NCBI RefSeq assembly: GCF_910592395.1
Contig: NC_088320.1
Coordinates: 15,310,501 to 15,374,500 of the forward strand
Origin: Lineus longissimus
Lineage: Eukaryota > Nemertea > Pilidiophora > Heteronemertea > Lineidae
Direction of reading: 5' to 3'
Length of the DNA stretch: 64,000 bases
Part shown: piece by piece, positions 22,916 to 32,953 of the stretch
How positions within the stretch are numbered: position 1 is the stretch's first letter
Layout: every line of letters starts with the position of its first letter
Program-made: the position numbers and the translations under genes
The notes under the pieces: generated by a model
Told to the model about the DNA's origin: nothing
Seen by the model: the letters and a program-made list of their open reading frames with translations, nothing else
Databases searched by the model: none

Positions 22916-23187
22916 AAGCCGAACTATTAGACTACTATGACTTGTTGGCAATTGCCATTTACTTGTACATGTAGGGGTTGGCCATAGTAATATAAACAAC
23001 ATATCACCAAATCATATTTCTTTCTCAAAATGCTGTATATCAAAACTTTACGCCAGAGATGCAATTTCTCAAAGCCAAAAACTACCATAGCCCCAAATTC
23101 ACGGTTTACAGAAGTCAAGTTAATAACGTCCGGCCCAGTTGTTATTTTAAGCACCTCGTAACAACATTTTGACAGTTAATTTCATGA

Positions 23188-23395
23188 ACAGTCCAAATCA
23201 CAATTCACACTCATTGTCGCGCAACATACTCTGAGAGTTGCGCGTCAATGACGCACCAGTGACGCGCTTATCTCTCTTATCTCGCATGTCACCCGCGACT
23301 CATGCGCGAACTACGCGCTGAGTAGCGCGTCAATGACGCACCACTGATGCGTCAACGACGCAAATTTAGAGATGACAATTGTGATTTGGACTGTA
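23188..23395 (+). mobile_element. M2 MITE copy (full length)
   Basis: Ends ACAGTCCAAATCACAATTCA and GACAATTGTGATTTGGACTG. The interior holds two blocks of GCGTCAATGACGCACCA. Confidence 0.75.
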
Positions 23396-23807
23396 CATTT
23401 CATATCTTGAGCTATTGTTAACACGCTTTCTTCGACAAACAACCTTGCCGTCGTCTGCCGTCACAACCAACCACAAGTAACTTCAATCTCACTCAGGAAT
23501 GAGCGAGGCAAATTCATAGCACAGCCACTCAGGTGTACACTTCGCTACCTCTAAAAGAACACTCAAATGTTCTTTAGAATGTCTCGTTCCAATTTCACGC
23601 TAGACCGCCTCACACTTCAAGCTGATCATTTAGCTGCAGCGCCGAGAAGTTCAATATCAAAAAGGTGCACAATTGTTGGACAAAGTGCAATACAATAGAC
23701 ACTCGTGTTCGCGGGATGAGATCATCCCAACTTTTTCATCAAGTCGCGGAGGATCGATGTCGCGACAACCTCGTCCCCAGGTGAGCAGGAGAAGATGACG
23801 AACCCTT
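23396..23807. other. No gene seen
   Basis: Unique sequence; no motif recognised. Confidence 0.45.
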
Positions 23808-24062
23808 TGAAGTGGTACGCTGTTCGTAATTACCGCTGGTCCAGGAAAATAGAAAAGCAGTTATACACAACACCGTAGTCGCGGTAGTGCAGTCAGTATG
23901 CATACAAATTTGCTGAAATTTGGCATTTATAGTATTTGTATAACTGTCAACAAAATGGCTATGCTGAAATTTATATTCACTTTATGTATATTTACGAAAT
24001 TGGAAATTTTCAAATTTATTTACAAATTTCAAATTTTTAATGAACAATGTCGGCCTTTAAAC
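23808..24062 (+). mobile_element. M4 MITE copy
   Basis: GTGGTACGCTGTTCGTAATT at the left and GAACAATGTCGGCCTTTAA at the right. A small internal duplication reads CGTAGTCGCGGTAGTG. Confidence 0.65.
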
Positions 24063-24169
24063 GGTAACTTTTTAGGACTCTCGTGTCCTTGAATCTTATT
24101 GAATACCTCGGGGGCCCCCCCCCCCCCCCCTTTGTTCCAAAAACTTTTCCCCAATTCTACGTAGCCTGA

Positions 24170-24262
24170 AAAGGCCTATGTAATTTGAAATTGAAATTGA
24201 AAATGTCCAATTGCGTTGATACATCCTGAATACAAATTACAACATTCCCGTTCTGTTGACAG
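24170..24262 (-). mobile_element. M4 MITE fragment, inverted
   Basis: AAAGGCCTATGTAATTTGAA at the left and AATTACAACATTCCCGTTCT to the right. It abuts an M1 copy and follows a C tract at 24113-24130. Confidence 0.5.
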
Positions 24263-24271
24263 ATGTACAAA

Positions 24272-24662
24272 TACAGTGGAACCTCCCTTAGCGGACACCT
24301 CTCTAATAAGGTCCTCTACCCCAGCGACTGAGATCGAGTGACAACCTGAACTCTTTCAAGGTTCTTCTGAAGACCCGCCTCTTTCGGGAGGCTTTTGGCT
24401 GACTCTCTCTATTGTATTTGTGCAGCACACTGAATGGAAAATATTCTGGATACTGCGCTATATAAGTATCATTTATATACAGTAGAACCTCCCTATTAAG
24501 GATACCCTTGGGACTTACAAGGACACTCTGTATTAAGGGCACTAGTTTTGGTCCCAATATTGTGGTTTCCATTCAATTTGACCTCTCTAATCAGTACACC
24601 TCTCTATCAAGGACAGTACTTGTCAGTCCCGAGGGTGTCCTTAATAGAGAGGTTCTACCGTA
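24272..24662 (+). mobile_element. Two M1 copies around a LINE 3' end
   Basis: An M1 left end (TACAGTGGAACCTCCCTTAG, to about 24310) is cut by a LINE fragment at 24311-24477. A second M1 copy follows at 24478-24662 (TACAGTAGAACCTCCCTATT to GGTTCTACCGTA). The arrangement records successive insertions. Confidence 0.65.
24311..24477 (+). pseudogene. LINE reverse-transcriptase 3' end fragment
   Basis: The plus strand reads LRSSDNLNSFKVLLKTRLFR, EAFG and a stop at about 24325-24402. This is the usual last motif of CR1/L2-type reverse transcriptases. A short 3' UTR containing GCGCTATATAAGTATCATTT follows. 5'-truncated and inactive. Confidence 0.65.
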
Positions 24663-25970
24663 CTATGTACCAAGCTTCAGCAAAATTGCAAGCAGGACTT
24701 CACCAAAGCATTTCTAAATATGAATGTACATGTAACCCCTTTAAAATGACCGACCGTTATAAATCAGCCCTACATATTTTTCTGACCCACTGAAAGTACC
24801 AAAAAGACGATTCTGCTAAGAATTCGGCAACAAATTGTGAAATTATGAATCAGTTAGAACATGTTATTAGGGGTTCCTCGAGCAACTGTAAAAGGGTAAC
24901 ATTGACCGCTGTATTATTCTAACCAAGATCTAGTGCATTTCAACCACATACAAATTTACAAAGGCAAATCCTCTGCAGTGATTAAGACTTGCGATTATAA
25001 ACAACGCAACAAGCCAACCCAATGTCTGGCAGCAGGGATATGCGGAATTGGCCTGGTCCTTTTTCGAGGGCAGGGATTTTCCAGGTTACGGCTGATGCTG
25101 CCACAGGACTGGACTGGATCACCACCTCCATCCTACAAAATGTAGGCTTATTCTAATGAAAATGTGGCCAAATTTTAAAAAGCGTAATTGACCTGTCCCT
25201 CACTCAGCAATTTAAATGGGCAAGTGCCTGAACCCATATTGAAAAATTATCCCCCAATTAGGGGATTCATTGCTAACAAAATTTTAATCCCCCTTATTTT
25301 TGGTACTGTGTAAGTAACAGTTCTGATATGATATATGTAATTTTTGAAAGCGACATGTTTATTTATACGCCAATGAAGGAGTGCGAAATTCGAAATGAAT
25401 ACCATATCAAGGAAAAATGCACCGTTTTAAATAGATGCAAGGCCCCATAGATACCAAACCGGGGGGGGGGGGGGGCTGGAGCCCGGAAGCCGTCATTCCT
25501 CTGCTGAAAAACGGATAAATAAATTTGTTATGTGTGTTGTGGGGGGGGGGGGGGGGGGCTTTTATTTCTATGTGCCTGTGGACGGATGACCAGTGCAAGT
25601 CCGGAGTGAAAGTCAGTGAAGTGAGATACAATGTCACCTAGGCCTACAACATAGGCTACATTTGCAATAATCATAATGACAACGGCATGACAACACGCCT
25701 AGCGACGGCTTTTCCTCCCATTTACATACACTTACGTGAGTCTAATCTGTCAAAAACCACTCTACCCTTCTAGAACAAATGGGGCTATTCATAATTACCG
25801 TATTTATCAAAGAAATCAAAAACAAAAATTTAAATACCCATCAATTTGGTCAAACTCGCCCCAGTGCCGAAATTTAAATCAGCGCCTCTAGTGTCAAGAT
25901 TGCAGTTTGATCATACACACAGCGCCATCTGCGAACTGCCAATGATACTATACATTTAGAAACTACTGGC
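24663..25970. other. Intergenic DNA with two G tracts
   Basis: Pure G runs of about 16 bases lie near 25461 and 25543. No exon or shared repeat was recognised in the remainder. Confidence 0.5.
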
Positions 25971-26000
25971 GTGTTCGATTACCAGCGCGGCGCTTGCGGG

Positions 26001-26400
26001 CTTGTGGTATTCGACTCGATGACTCGACGACGCGATGGCTCGATGACGCGATCGTTGCTATGGATTTTGCTAAAATACGGAATCCCATGATCCTGGTCTC
26101 CGGGCTACCGCTGCAACAGCAGAGGTTTTAGCTCGGCCTTCCCATACCCAGCTACGGTATGTAGAAGGATGTGCCCCCCCCCATGCCATGGCCACTGAAG
26201 ATTGGTCCCCGCGATTGATTTTGATATTTAAAGGACTCGCGGAAGTTTCATAGCATGCAAAATGACCGGAGATTTAATTGACAAACAAGCTTCTAGTGGC
26301 CAATGTCAGATGTCATGTGGTAGTCTGTCAACAATCGGAATTTCGCATATGTGCAGTTTTTTAGACTCAGTCACTCAGTCCCTCTTCCGCCCCTTGACAT

Positions 26401-26434
<34 letters not shown>

Positions 26435-27041
26435 ACATCAACCCCTATACATGCTTTCCGAAATTGGTGGCTTGCATTGGAACTAACTTTTTCCCCCTTG
26501 TCCGTCATTAAAGGCATCCAAGTGTGTTGGTCAACCATGACTATCTCCTTTGTCCCTCCACCACAGGCCTAGTTTCCCCTTATGACATCACTATTTCGGA
26601 CACTCAGCGCCCCATTTCTGGAAAGGTGTATAGGACATTTAATATTGCCGTGCTGAACGGATATCCAGAGCCAACCTTGTCTCCAGGAACTCGCGTGTCA
26701 TTTTAACATTGGAATTTCTGCTCGTAAAGAACCTGGGTAGGAGGTTGATCTGAACCAGCTATATTTAGGTGTATTCAGCTGTATTGACGGTAAGCTTGCA
26801 TAGCAACATGGCGCATGGTTTTATCAAAAATGCGAACTTGTAGGAAACGAAAAATGGTCGGATTAGATACGGTGAAAACAGCTGGAAAGGGGTTGGTAAT
26901 GATCGGTTCTTTTTTATTTTCCTCCACTTATGATTCTATGTATAAATTACAGTCCAGGCAGTGATATTCTTTAAAAAGATTCCAACTTGATCGCGTCATC
27001 GAGTCATCGCGTCGTCGAGTCATCGAGTCGAATACCACAAG
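26001..27041. mobile_element. About 1-kb element with 53-bp inverted ends
   Basis: 26001-26053 and 26989-27041 are inverted copies with one or two mismatches. They are built of CGATGACGCGATC/GATCGCGTCATCG and ACTCGATGACTCGACGAC. A pure C tract of about 29 bases (26403-26431) and a segment shared with 33797-33990 lie inside. No transposase frame. It could be a non-autonomous transposon or a chance pair from a local duplication. Confidence 0.4.
26447..26632. repeat. Segment duplicated at 33797-33990
   Basis: Both copies read CCGAAATTGGTGGCTTGCA through CCCCATTTCTGGAAAGGTGT in the same orientation with very few differences. One is a 9-bp insertion (AGTTGCATT type) near the left end of the second copy. 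Confidence 0.8.
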
Positions 27042-27172
27042 CCGCGCTTGCGCGAGTAAGCGTCAGTGCGTTCTTTTTGGTACTAGCGCCTTATCTGGCG
27101 CCAGGCCGAAGAAAGCGACCCTGCGAACGGGTATACTTCGACATTGAACGGCCGCCGCAAGTGACCTTTGAA

Positions 27173-27278
27173 ATCAGGGACATGGTCACATCCAGGACAG
27201 TCACATCAGACAGTGAACTCACTGATGAGCAGATCAGGGACATGGTCACATCCAGGACAGTTTCATCTGACAGCTGGC
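27173..27278 (+). repeat. Two-copy 64-bp direct repeat
   Basis: ATCAGGGACATGGTCACATC followed by CAGGACAGT is repeated at 27173 and 27234. Confidence 0.7.
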
Positions 27279-27463
27279 TAGGATTGTGGACTCAATGAGC
27301 CATCTGGGAGATGGTCACAGCCAGAACACGTACACACATCCTACTATGGGCAGAGACATTGATGGGAAAGACAATTACAATGTGTTGTTTAACATTCTGG
27401 CAAAGAGGGTGGTAACTCACTCAACAGCAAGATGTTTTCACCCCGATTACTCAATCCTACAAG

Positions 27464-28067
27464 GAAGCAAAACGACCAGAGTAGTATACAAGAAGACATG
27501 GAAGCAAAACGACCAGAGTAGTATACAAGAAGACATGGAAGCAAAACGACCAGAGTAGTATACAAGAAAACATGGAAGCAAAACGACCAGAGTAGTATAC
27601 AAGAAGACAAGGAAGCAAAACGACCAGAGTAGTATACAAGAAGACATGGACGCAAAACGACCAGAGTAGTATACAAGAAGACAAGGAAGCAAAACGACCA
27701 GAGTGGTATACAAGAAGACATGGACGCAAAACGACCAGAGTAGTATACAAGAAGACATGGAAGCAAAACGACCAGAGTGGTATACAAGAAGACATGGAAG
27801 CAAAACGACCAGAGTAGTATACAAGAAGACATGGAAGCAAAACGACCAGAGTAGTATACAAGAAGACAAGGAAGCAAAACGACCAGAGTAGTATACAAGA
27901 AGACATGGAAGCAAAACGACCAGAGTGGTATACAAGAAGACATGGAAGCAAAACGACCAGAGTAGTATACAAGAAGACAAGGAAGCAAAACGACCAGAGT
28001 AGTATACAAGAAGACATGGAAGCAAAACGACCAGAGTGGTATACAAGAAGACATGGAAGCAAAACGA
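27464..28067 (+). repeat. 37-bp minisatellite, about 16 copies
   Basis: The unit is GAAGCAAAACGACCAGAGTA then GTATACAAGAAGACATG, with few variants (ACAAGG for ACATGG, GTGGTA for GTAGTA, GACGCAAAA for GAAGCAAAA). Because the unit has no minus-strand stop in any frame, all three minus frames stay open for 200-240 codons. That is an artefact of periodicity. Confidence 0.95.
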
Positions 28068-29382
28068 CCCTGATCGCGACTGAGAGAAGAACAATCGGGA
28101 AGAGAGACCATTATTGATGCCTTGACGAAACTTAATCCACCCTAGCAGGCTACAGCCTATACTCTCCCTTTAACCTTTTTTTGAAAATTCAACCACAAAC
28201 ATAGGAAGAGTTACAGCCAAGTTTGGCACAGCAGTCGCTTCTGAAATCAAGTTTTGCCCTATGCAAATATAAAGCACTGACCATGGGGACTGTCAGAAGG
28301 AACTTCAAGAACAACGCTGTAATATATATTAATATAATTTATCTCCATCTCAAACATAGCATTACTGTACATACATGTATTATGTATATTGAATAATAAT
28401 AAAAACACATGAAGATTGGCATCAGGCCACACTTTTTTTATTAGTTGGATTACAAAACTTCAGATCCAAAACGAATGTGGGTTGGGTGGAAGTTCCAAAA
28501 AAAAACATTCTTCAATCTCAAAGCCTACATGTATGTGGAGTGGGATTTTAAAAAATCCATTAGACTTAAATTCTATATCGGACGGGGGAATTTAAGTAAA
28601 AGCATGATTATCTTTATTCAATTTTAGTCTCAGATCATACAAGGACTCAAAAAAATAACAAGGTTGAAATTCCCTCATTTTTCTCTCCACCACATTCTGT
28701 AAAATGACCTCCCGCGTTTTTTTTAATCCAATAAATAAACAAAATGTGGCCTAACTGAAGCACCTCACCAATAAAGTCAAGATTATACAGAAACAACTCG
28801 TTTCTATGCCAAATACATCATACCAGAAGCATGACTACCTACATGTACCTTTTTGAAGCAGGACAACAACAAATATCAAGTAATCTATACTTGCCAATAC
28901 ATATATTCTGGCCTCCTGATTGATATGATGATATTCTAGCTGCACCCATTGGGTATAATAGCAAAACGATTTCAGACCATTACAATGTAGAACTTAACCA
29001 GTTTATTTGAAGTTCATTAGTCTCTCACCAAAACAGACCTCTTCACTATCAATGCGACTAACCACCAACAAGTCTCTACAACCAAACATACTGCTTTGAC
29101 GGAGGAAGAAACCAATAAATACTCATGTAATGGCACAGACAATCTGGGCAAACAAATTTCAACATTTCTGAAAAACTTTGCCATGTATAGAGTTAAATCC
29201 AGATTCATAATGAACTGCTGTTTACAGTGTGAATGCACTATGCACCAATGAAGCCTCGTTTTGAATTCAGCGGTTATGGTCAGGCAACCATGGTTATGGT
29301 TAGGCAACCATTACCGCTTGGGTTGGTACAAAATATGGAAGCAGTCAAAAAGCGTTTAAAACCACAATATTCGTTATCAAAT
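28068..29382. other. AT-rich DNA, no gene seen
   Basis: No exon signals or recognised repeat. Confidence 0.5.
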
Positions 29383-29573
29383 TTGAGATGTTTTAGAATA
29401 GAAATTGATACCTCACTGTCAGTATTGATTGTCTCACCAAAACCGCAAGGGAAGAGCTAAAATATTGGCAAAAACCTCAGCAACGCCTCAGTTTTGGTCA
29501 ACATGTTAGCTCCACCTGAGCGGTTTTGGTGAGACAACCATCACCTCCAGTGAGGTATCAATTCCTTAAGCCA
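29383..29573. mobile_element. Palindromic foldback repeat, copy 2
   Basis: Arms begin GAAATTGATACCTCACTGTC and end CAGTGAGGTATCAATTCC. Each holds GTCTCACCAAAACCG or its complement. The centre is AAAACCTCAGCAACGCCTCA. Confidence 0.7.
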
Positions 29574-29636
29574 TCAGAGAGAGATCTACTGTGTTGCATT
29601 ACACCTCATTCAAAGCAGTGCCAGTCTTCAGACAGA

Positions 29637-30006
29637 AATGCATTCCGCAAAGTTACTATTTATAGCTCACAAGGTCATTTGCATAAGATATTGAGGACGT
29701 TTTAGTCACGTGACAGTCGGACATCGACACTTATTTCTACACATTTGAGCTTATTTCAAAGTCAATCTTCTTTGACCCTGCATTGTTTTTAGCATGAATG
29801 ATACCATATAGTCAGAGAGAGAAATATTCAGAACAATTATGTAGTATTTCCAACACTCGGACATGTGCGAGATTGAATCTAACTGCCCTAGTTAGAAAGC
29901 CTGAATCCATTACGAAACCGCATGTTTGTCCGACATTGCCTGTAATTCAGCGATGGGGAAATAGAGGGCAGCAGCTGCAGTGACGTCATCTTCGCGGGAT
30001 GCTATT
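29637..30006 (+). mobile_element. M3 MITE copy (forward)
   Basis: It runs from GCATTCCGCAAAGTTACTAT to TCTTCGCGGGATGCTATT and carries both GTCACGTGAC and TGACGTCA. Confidence 0.85.
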
Positions 30007-30172
30007 GGAGGTAGTGTGCCTACACTGCAAGGGAAGCCATTCAAACAAAGAAAGGCCTACTCTAAACATCACTAACTTTATCAAAGACTTGGAGGTAGTG
30101 TGCCTACACTGCAAGGGAAGCCATCCAAACAAAGAAAGGCCTACTCTAAACATCACTAACTTTATCAAAGCA
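30007..30172 (+). repeat. Tandem duplication of about 82 bp
   Basis: Two copies of GGAGGTAGTGTGCCTACACT followed by GCAAGGGAAGCCATYCAAAC, with about one difference. The plus frame is open across both and reads VVCLHCKGSH in each. This is a CxxC-x-x-x-H start of a zinc knuckle, but the last cysteine is absent. Probably an accidental frame. Confidence 0.7.
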
Positions 30173-30469
30173 CCAGCAGCATAATAAACAAACTGGCTTT
30201 GAAGAAAAAATGAAATGTCGTGGATAGAAAATTACAGGCACAGTCCCGGTCTTCATTAACATACCCTCTGCTTCGTATAAGCTGCGGCAAGCTTGGTGCC
30301 ACATGAGGTACATGATGCATGCATATCGGTACCGAGTGAAGGTTATCCTGGTTTGAGCATTTGTGCAACATAATGTAATAATGTGCGTTGAGTTGTGCAA
30401 AGGTTGGGTGTAAGTGAGATGAACACTGGGCATAACCTACACCAAGTTAGGGAGTTAATTAGCTGGCAG
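30173..30469. other. No gene seen
   Basis: Non-coding sequence with nothing recognised. Confidence 0.45.
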
Positions 30470-30650
30470 AATGTAAGTCCTGAGCGCTATATAGCTGCAG
30501 CTCGGAGCTGTATTATCTCCCAGAGAGAAGAGCTTGAACCATGAATGTACAGACCATAGCTAGGGGTAATAATGTGAAGCACTTTGAGTGACTGAAACCA
30601 ATTGAATTTAGCGCTATAAGAGCCTCATAATTGTGATTGTTGGGACTCAT
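30470..30650 (+). repeat. Probable SINE/LINE 3' segment
   Basis: GAGCGCTATATAGCTGCAGC at 30482 and GTGAAGCACTTTGAGTGACT near 30573, then TTTAGCGCTATAAGAGCC. These GCGCTATA phrases are common in the 3' ends of LINE-mobilised SINEs. Confidence 0.35.
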
Positions 30651-30759
30651 CAGGCCACTTATGTAAACAACCCTAATATGGTGGAGTGCCATATGTTTCC
30701 TGGGACAGTTTGAAAGAAAAACGGCAGTGTCACTGACCTAGTTTACGAAACTTCTTTTT

Positions 30760-30960
30760 TATGCTTGCGACGTTGGTCAAAAATTTGAAATTTGTTATTG
30801 AGTTTGAAAATTTCTGATAGCCAAATAAATTTCAGCATTGCCAGTGTGAAGACAGATACAAATGCCATGAATGTCAAGTTTCAACAAATTCATATGCAGT
30901 GGGCTTCAAACTCATATGAACTTAATACGATAGAGAGCAAAAATGCATTTCCCTTTTCCT
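30760..30960 (-). mobile_element. M4 MITE copy, inverted and worn
   Basis: Contains TTTGAAATTTGTTATTGAGT and CAACAAATTCATATGCAGTG as in other inverted M4 copies. Ends are eroded. Confidence 0.45.
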
Positions 30961-31684
30961 GAACCACCAATATATTCATGTAATACAAACAACATTCTCA
31001 TTTTAACTTAATCCTGAAGATATCACAGTTGACAGAAGCTAGCTGATAAACACCAAATAGGCTTCAATGAAAACCTTAACCAAGTCATGAGGAAACCAGC
31101 CCTGTAAAATATTTAGTCGCCCTCCAACTTCAAGTACCCCACTGATACTACACACAGTGATGATCGGCATATTTACCTTATCTACCTAATGGCCAGCGTA
31201 ACCAGTGATAACACTCGGGCTGATGAGGCAAAATTAGAAGTAATTTGGTCGACTACAAGGCAACCAGGATGTGATAGCAAGATCGGTTATGTAACAACAT
31301 ATGTTGACCTCAGCCTTTGGTTGGACAACTCAGCAGGAGGTTACCTGGCTCAGATAAGCTGAGAGTCAATAAGCTATTCCTCAGAAACTCTCCCCTCATC
31401 AAATATCCATCCCCCCCCCGGCATCTAAGGCATTTTCCATTAGTTGGTGGGGGATGGTGAGGAGATAATTTTTACAGGGCTGGTTTCCTCATGGTGAGGG
31501 CACCCAAAGAGGCCCCATAACTCTGTAAAAAACAACACAACCTTCTGCAGACAGATAACAAGATGATAACATTCTCGAAAGTCATGAACAGCAGGATGAA
31601 GAGCCAAGAGTAGATAAAAAGATTTCGCAAACTTTTCCTTTCATGCCTGCATTTGAAACAGACCAAAATATTTTCCAGTTTAAA

Positions 31685-31912
31685 AGCCCAGGCTGTTTGT
31701 TAAAAATTTGAAATTTGTAATTGAATTGAAAATTCCAATGCAGAAAATTAATACATACTGCATATATAATTCAATATTGCCATTGCGAAGACAGTATACA
31801 ATTACTATACATACCAAATTTCAGTAAAGTTGCATGCATGATTACGGCAATATTTATAACTGCATCTATTTTCCTGACCCAAGACAGGTGACCCGGTGTA
31901 CCCCTTTTAAAG
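31685..31912 (-). mobile_element. M4 MITE copy, inverted
   Basis: Left CCCAGGCTGTTTGTTAAAAA, right GTGTACCCCTTTTAAAGGGG. The middle TACAATTACTATACATACCA matches the family. Confidence 0.6.
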
Positions 31913-32501
31913 GGGAACATTATTCAGGACAAGTAACTCAGGTGACTAGAACATAACTGACTAGGAAGAGCCTCAGCTGATATCGATGAAATAAACTTAA
32001 CGCTTTCAGCCCGCAAGCCGAATAAACACGGTCGGCCATATTTTATTTCACAGCCACAGACCGTATACTCACGGTTTTTCAAATTCAAATTTCCTGCACT
32101 GTCACATGATGCCTTTGCCCTAAATACACTTGTGGGACTCGAGCAACATATGATGATGTGTTGACGATCGTTTCAATCGGATATAGCTGGATTGGTAGTT
32201 ATCAGATCTGTGCTATCATCTGCCGATTTGGAAAGTCTCATTTTCTAAAATTCGCCTCAGTTTTCAATTCAAACCGCGTGAAAAGATTTACAGGCTAAAA
32301 AAGAGTTAATATCCAATAACAACTCTGTAAAAAAATAAAGGAATGTTTCTGACAAGTTCACAAGCACAAAAAGAATATATCTTCACTCATGACTATTAAA
32401 TGCAACTTTTTCACATTTTTAAAACTCTCAAGAGTTCCAATAACTACTCTTAATCTAAAAACAAATTCACCCATATTCTTACAAACAAACCAATTATCAA
32501 G
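31913..32501. other. Possible 3' UTR and downstream region of the Lifeguard gene
   Basis: A minus-strand AATAAA lies at 32042-32047, about 750 bp beyond the stop codon, which is a possible polyadenylation signal. No coding exon was recognised. Confidence 0.3.
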
Positions 32502-32681
32502 TACATGGGAACCTCCCTTAGCAGACACCTCCCTATTAAGGACAACTCTCTATTAAGGACACTTGTTTTGGTCCCAAATTGGTTGTTTCCATTCAATTTC
32601 ACCTCTTTAATCTGGACATCTTTCTATTAGGGACAGTCCTAGTCAGTCCCATGGTGTCCTTAATAGAGAGGTTCTACTGTA
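32502..32681 (+). mobile_element. M1 MITE copy (full length)
   Basis: TACATGGGAACCTCCCTTAG at the left and AGAGGTTCTACTGTA at the right. It lies about 120 bp past the Lifeguard stop codon and so may sit in its 3' UTR. Confidence 0.75.
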
Positions 32682-32800
32682 CATGTAAGCAAAAACAGTT
32701 TGCCTGCACAGAAATGCACTACAATGCACACATTCTCATGTCTATTTCTCCCACAACCATGACAAGCAACAATGGCTCTTAAGTATTGCCGAGAAGCAAT

Positions 32801-32953
32801 TCATCCCCTGGCCAGGCCGATAATGGACAGGATCATCATGAACATGTTGACGATATCCAGGTAGAGATTGAGAGCAGCGAAGATGTATTCCTCCGGAGAG
32901 AGTGCGTAGCGATGTTTCCCGCCAAGCATCAACTGGGTGTCAAAGACGAGGTA
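32801..32953 (-). CDS. LFG (GRINA-like): Lifeguard gene last coding exon
   Basis: Acceptor TTCTCTTTTTTCAG before 32953; stop TGA at 32803-32801. It encodes YLVFDTQLMLGGKHRYALSP and EEYIFAALNLYLDIVNMFMM, then ILSIIGLARG. This is the most strongly conserved part of the family. Confidence 0.97.
   Translation of the reverse strand, partial: YLVFDTQLMLGGKHRYALSPEEYIFAALNLYLDIVNMFMMILSIIGLARG

Noticed and set aside
26262-26572. Proline-rich overlapping frames across the 29-base C run
   Set aside because: Product of the C tract; flanks are a duplicated repeat segment.
27389-28111. Three overlapping minus-strand open frames of 201-240 codons
   Set aside because: They arise because a 37-bp unit without stops is repeated; the peptide is the same 37 residues cycling in three frames, with no start context or splice sites.
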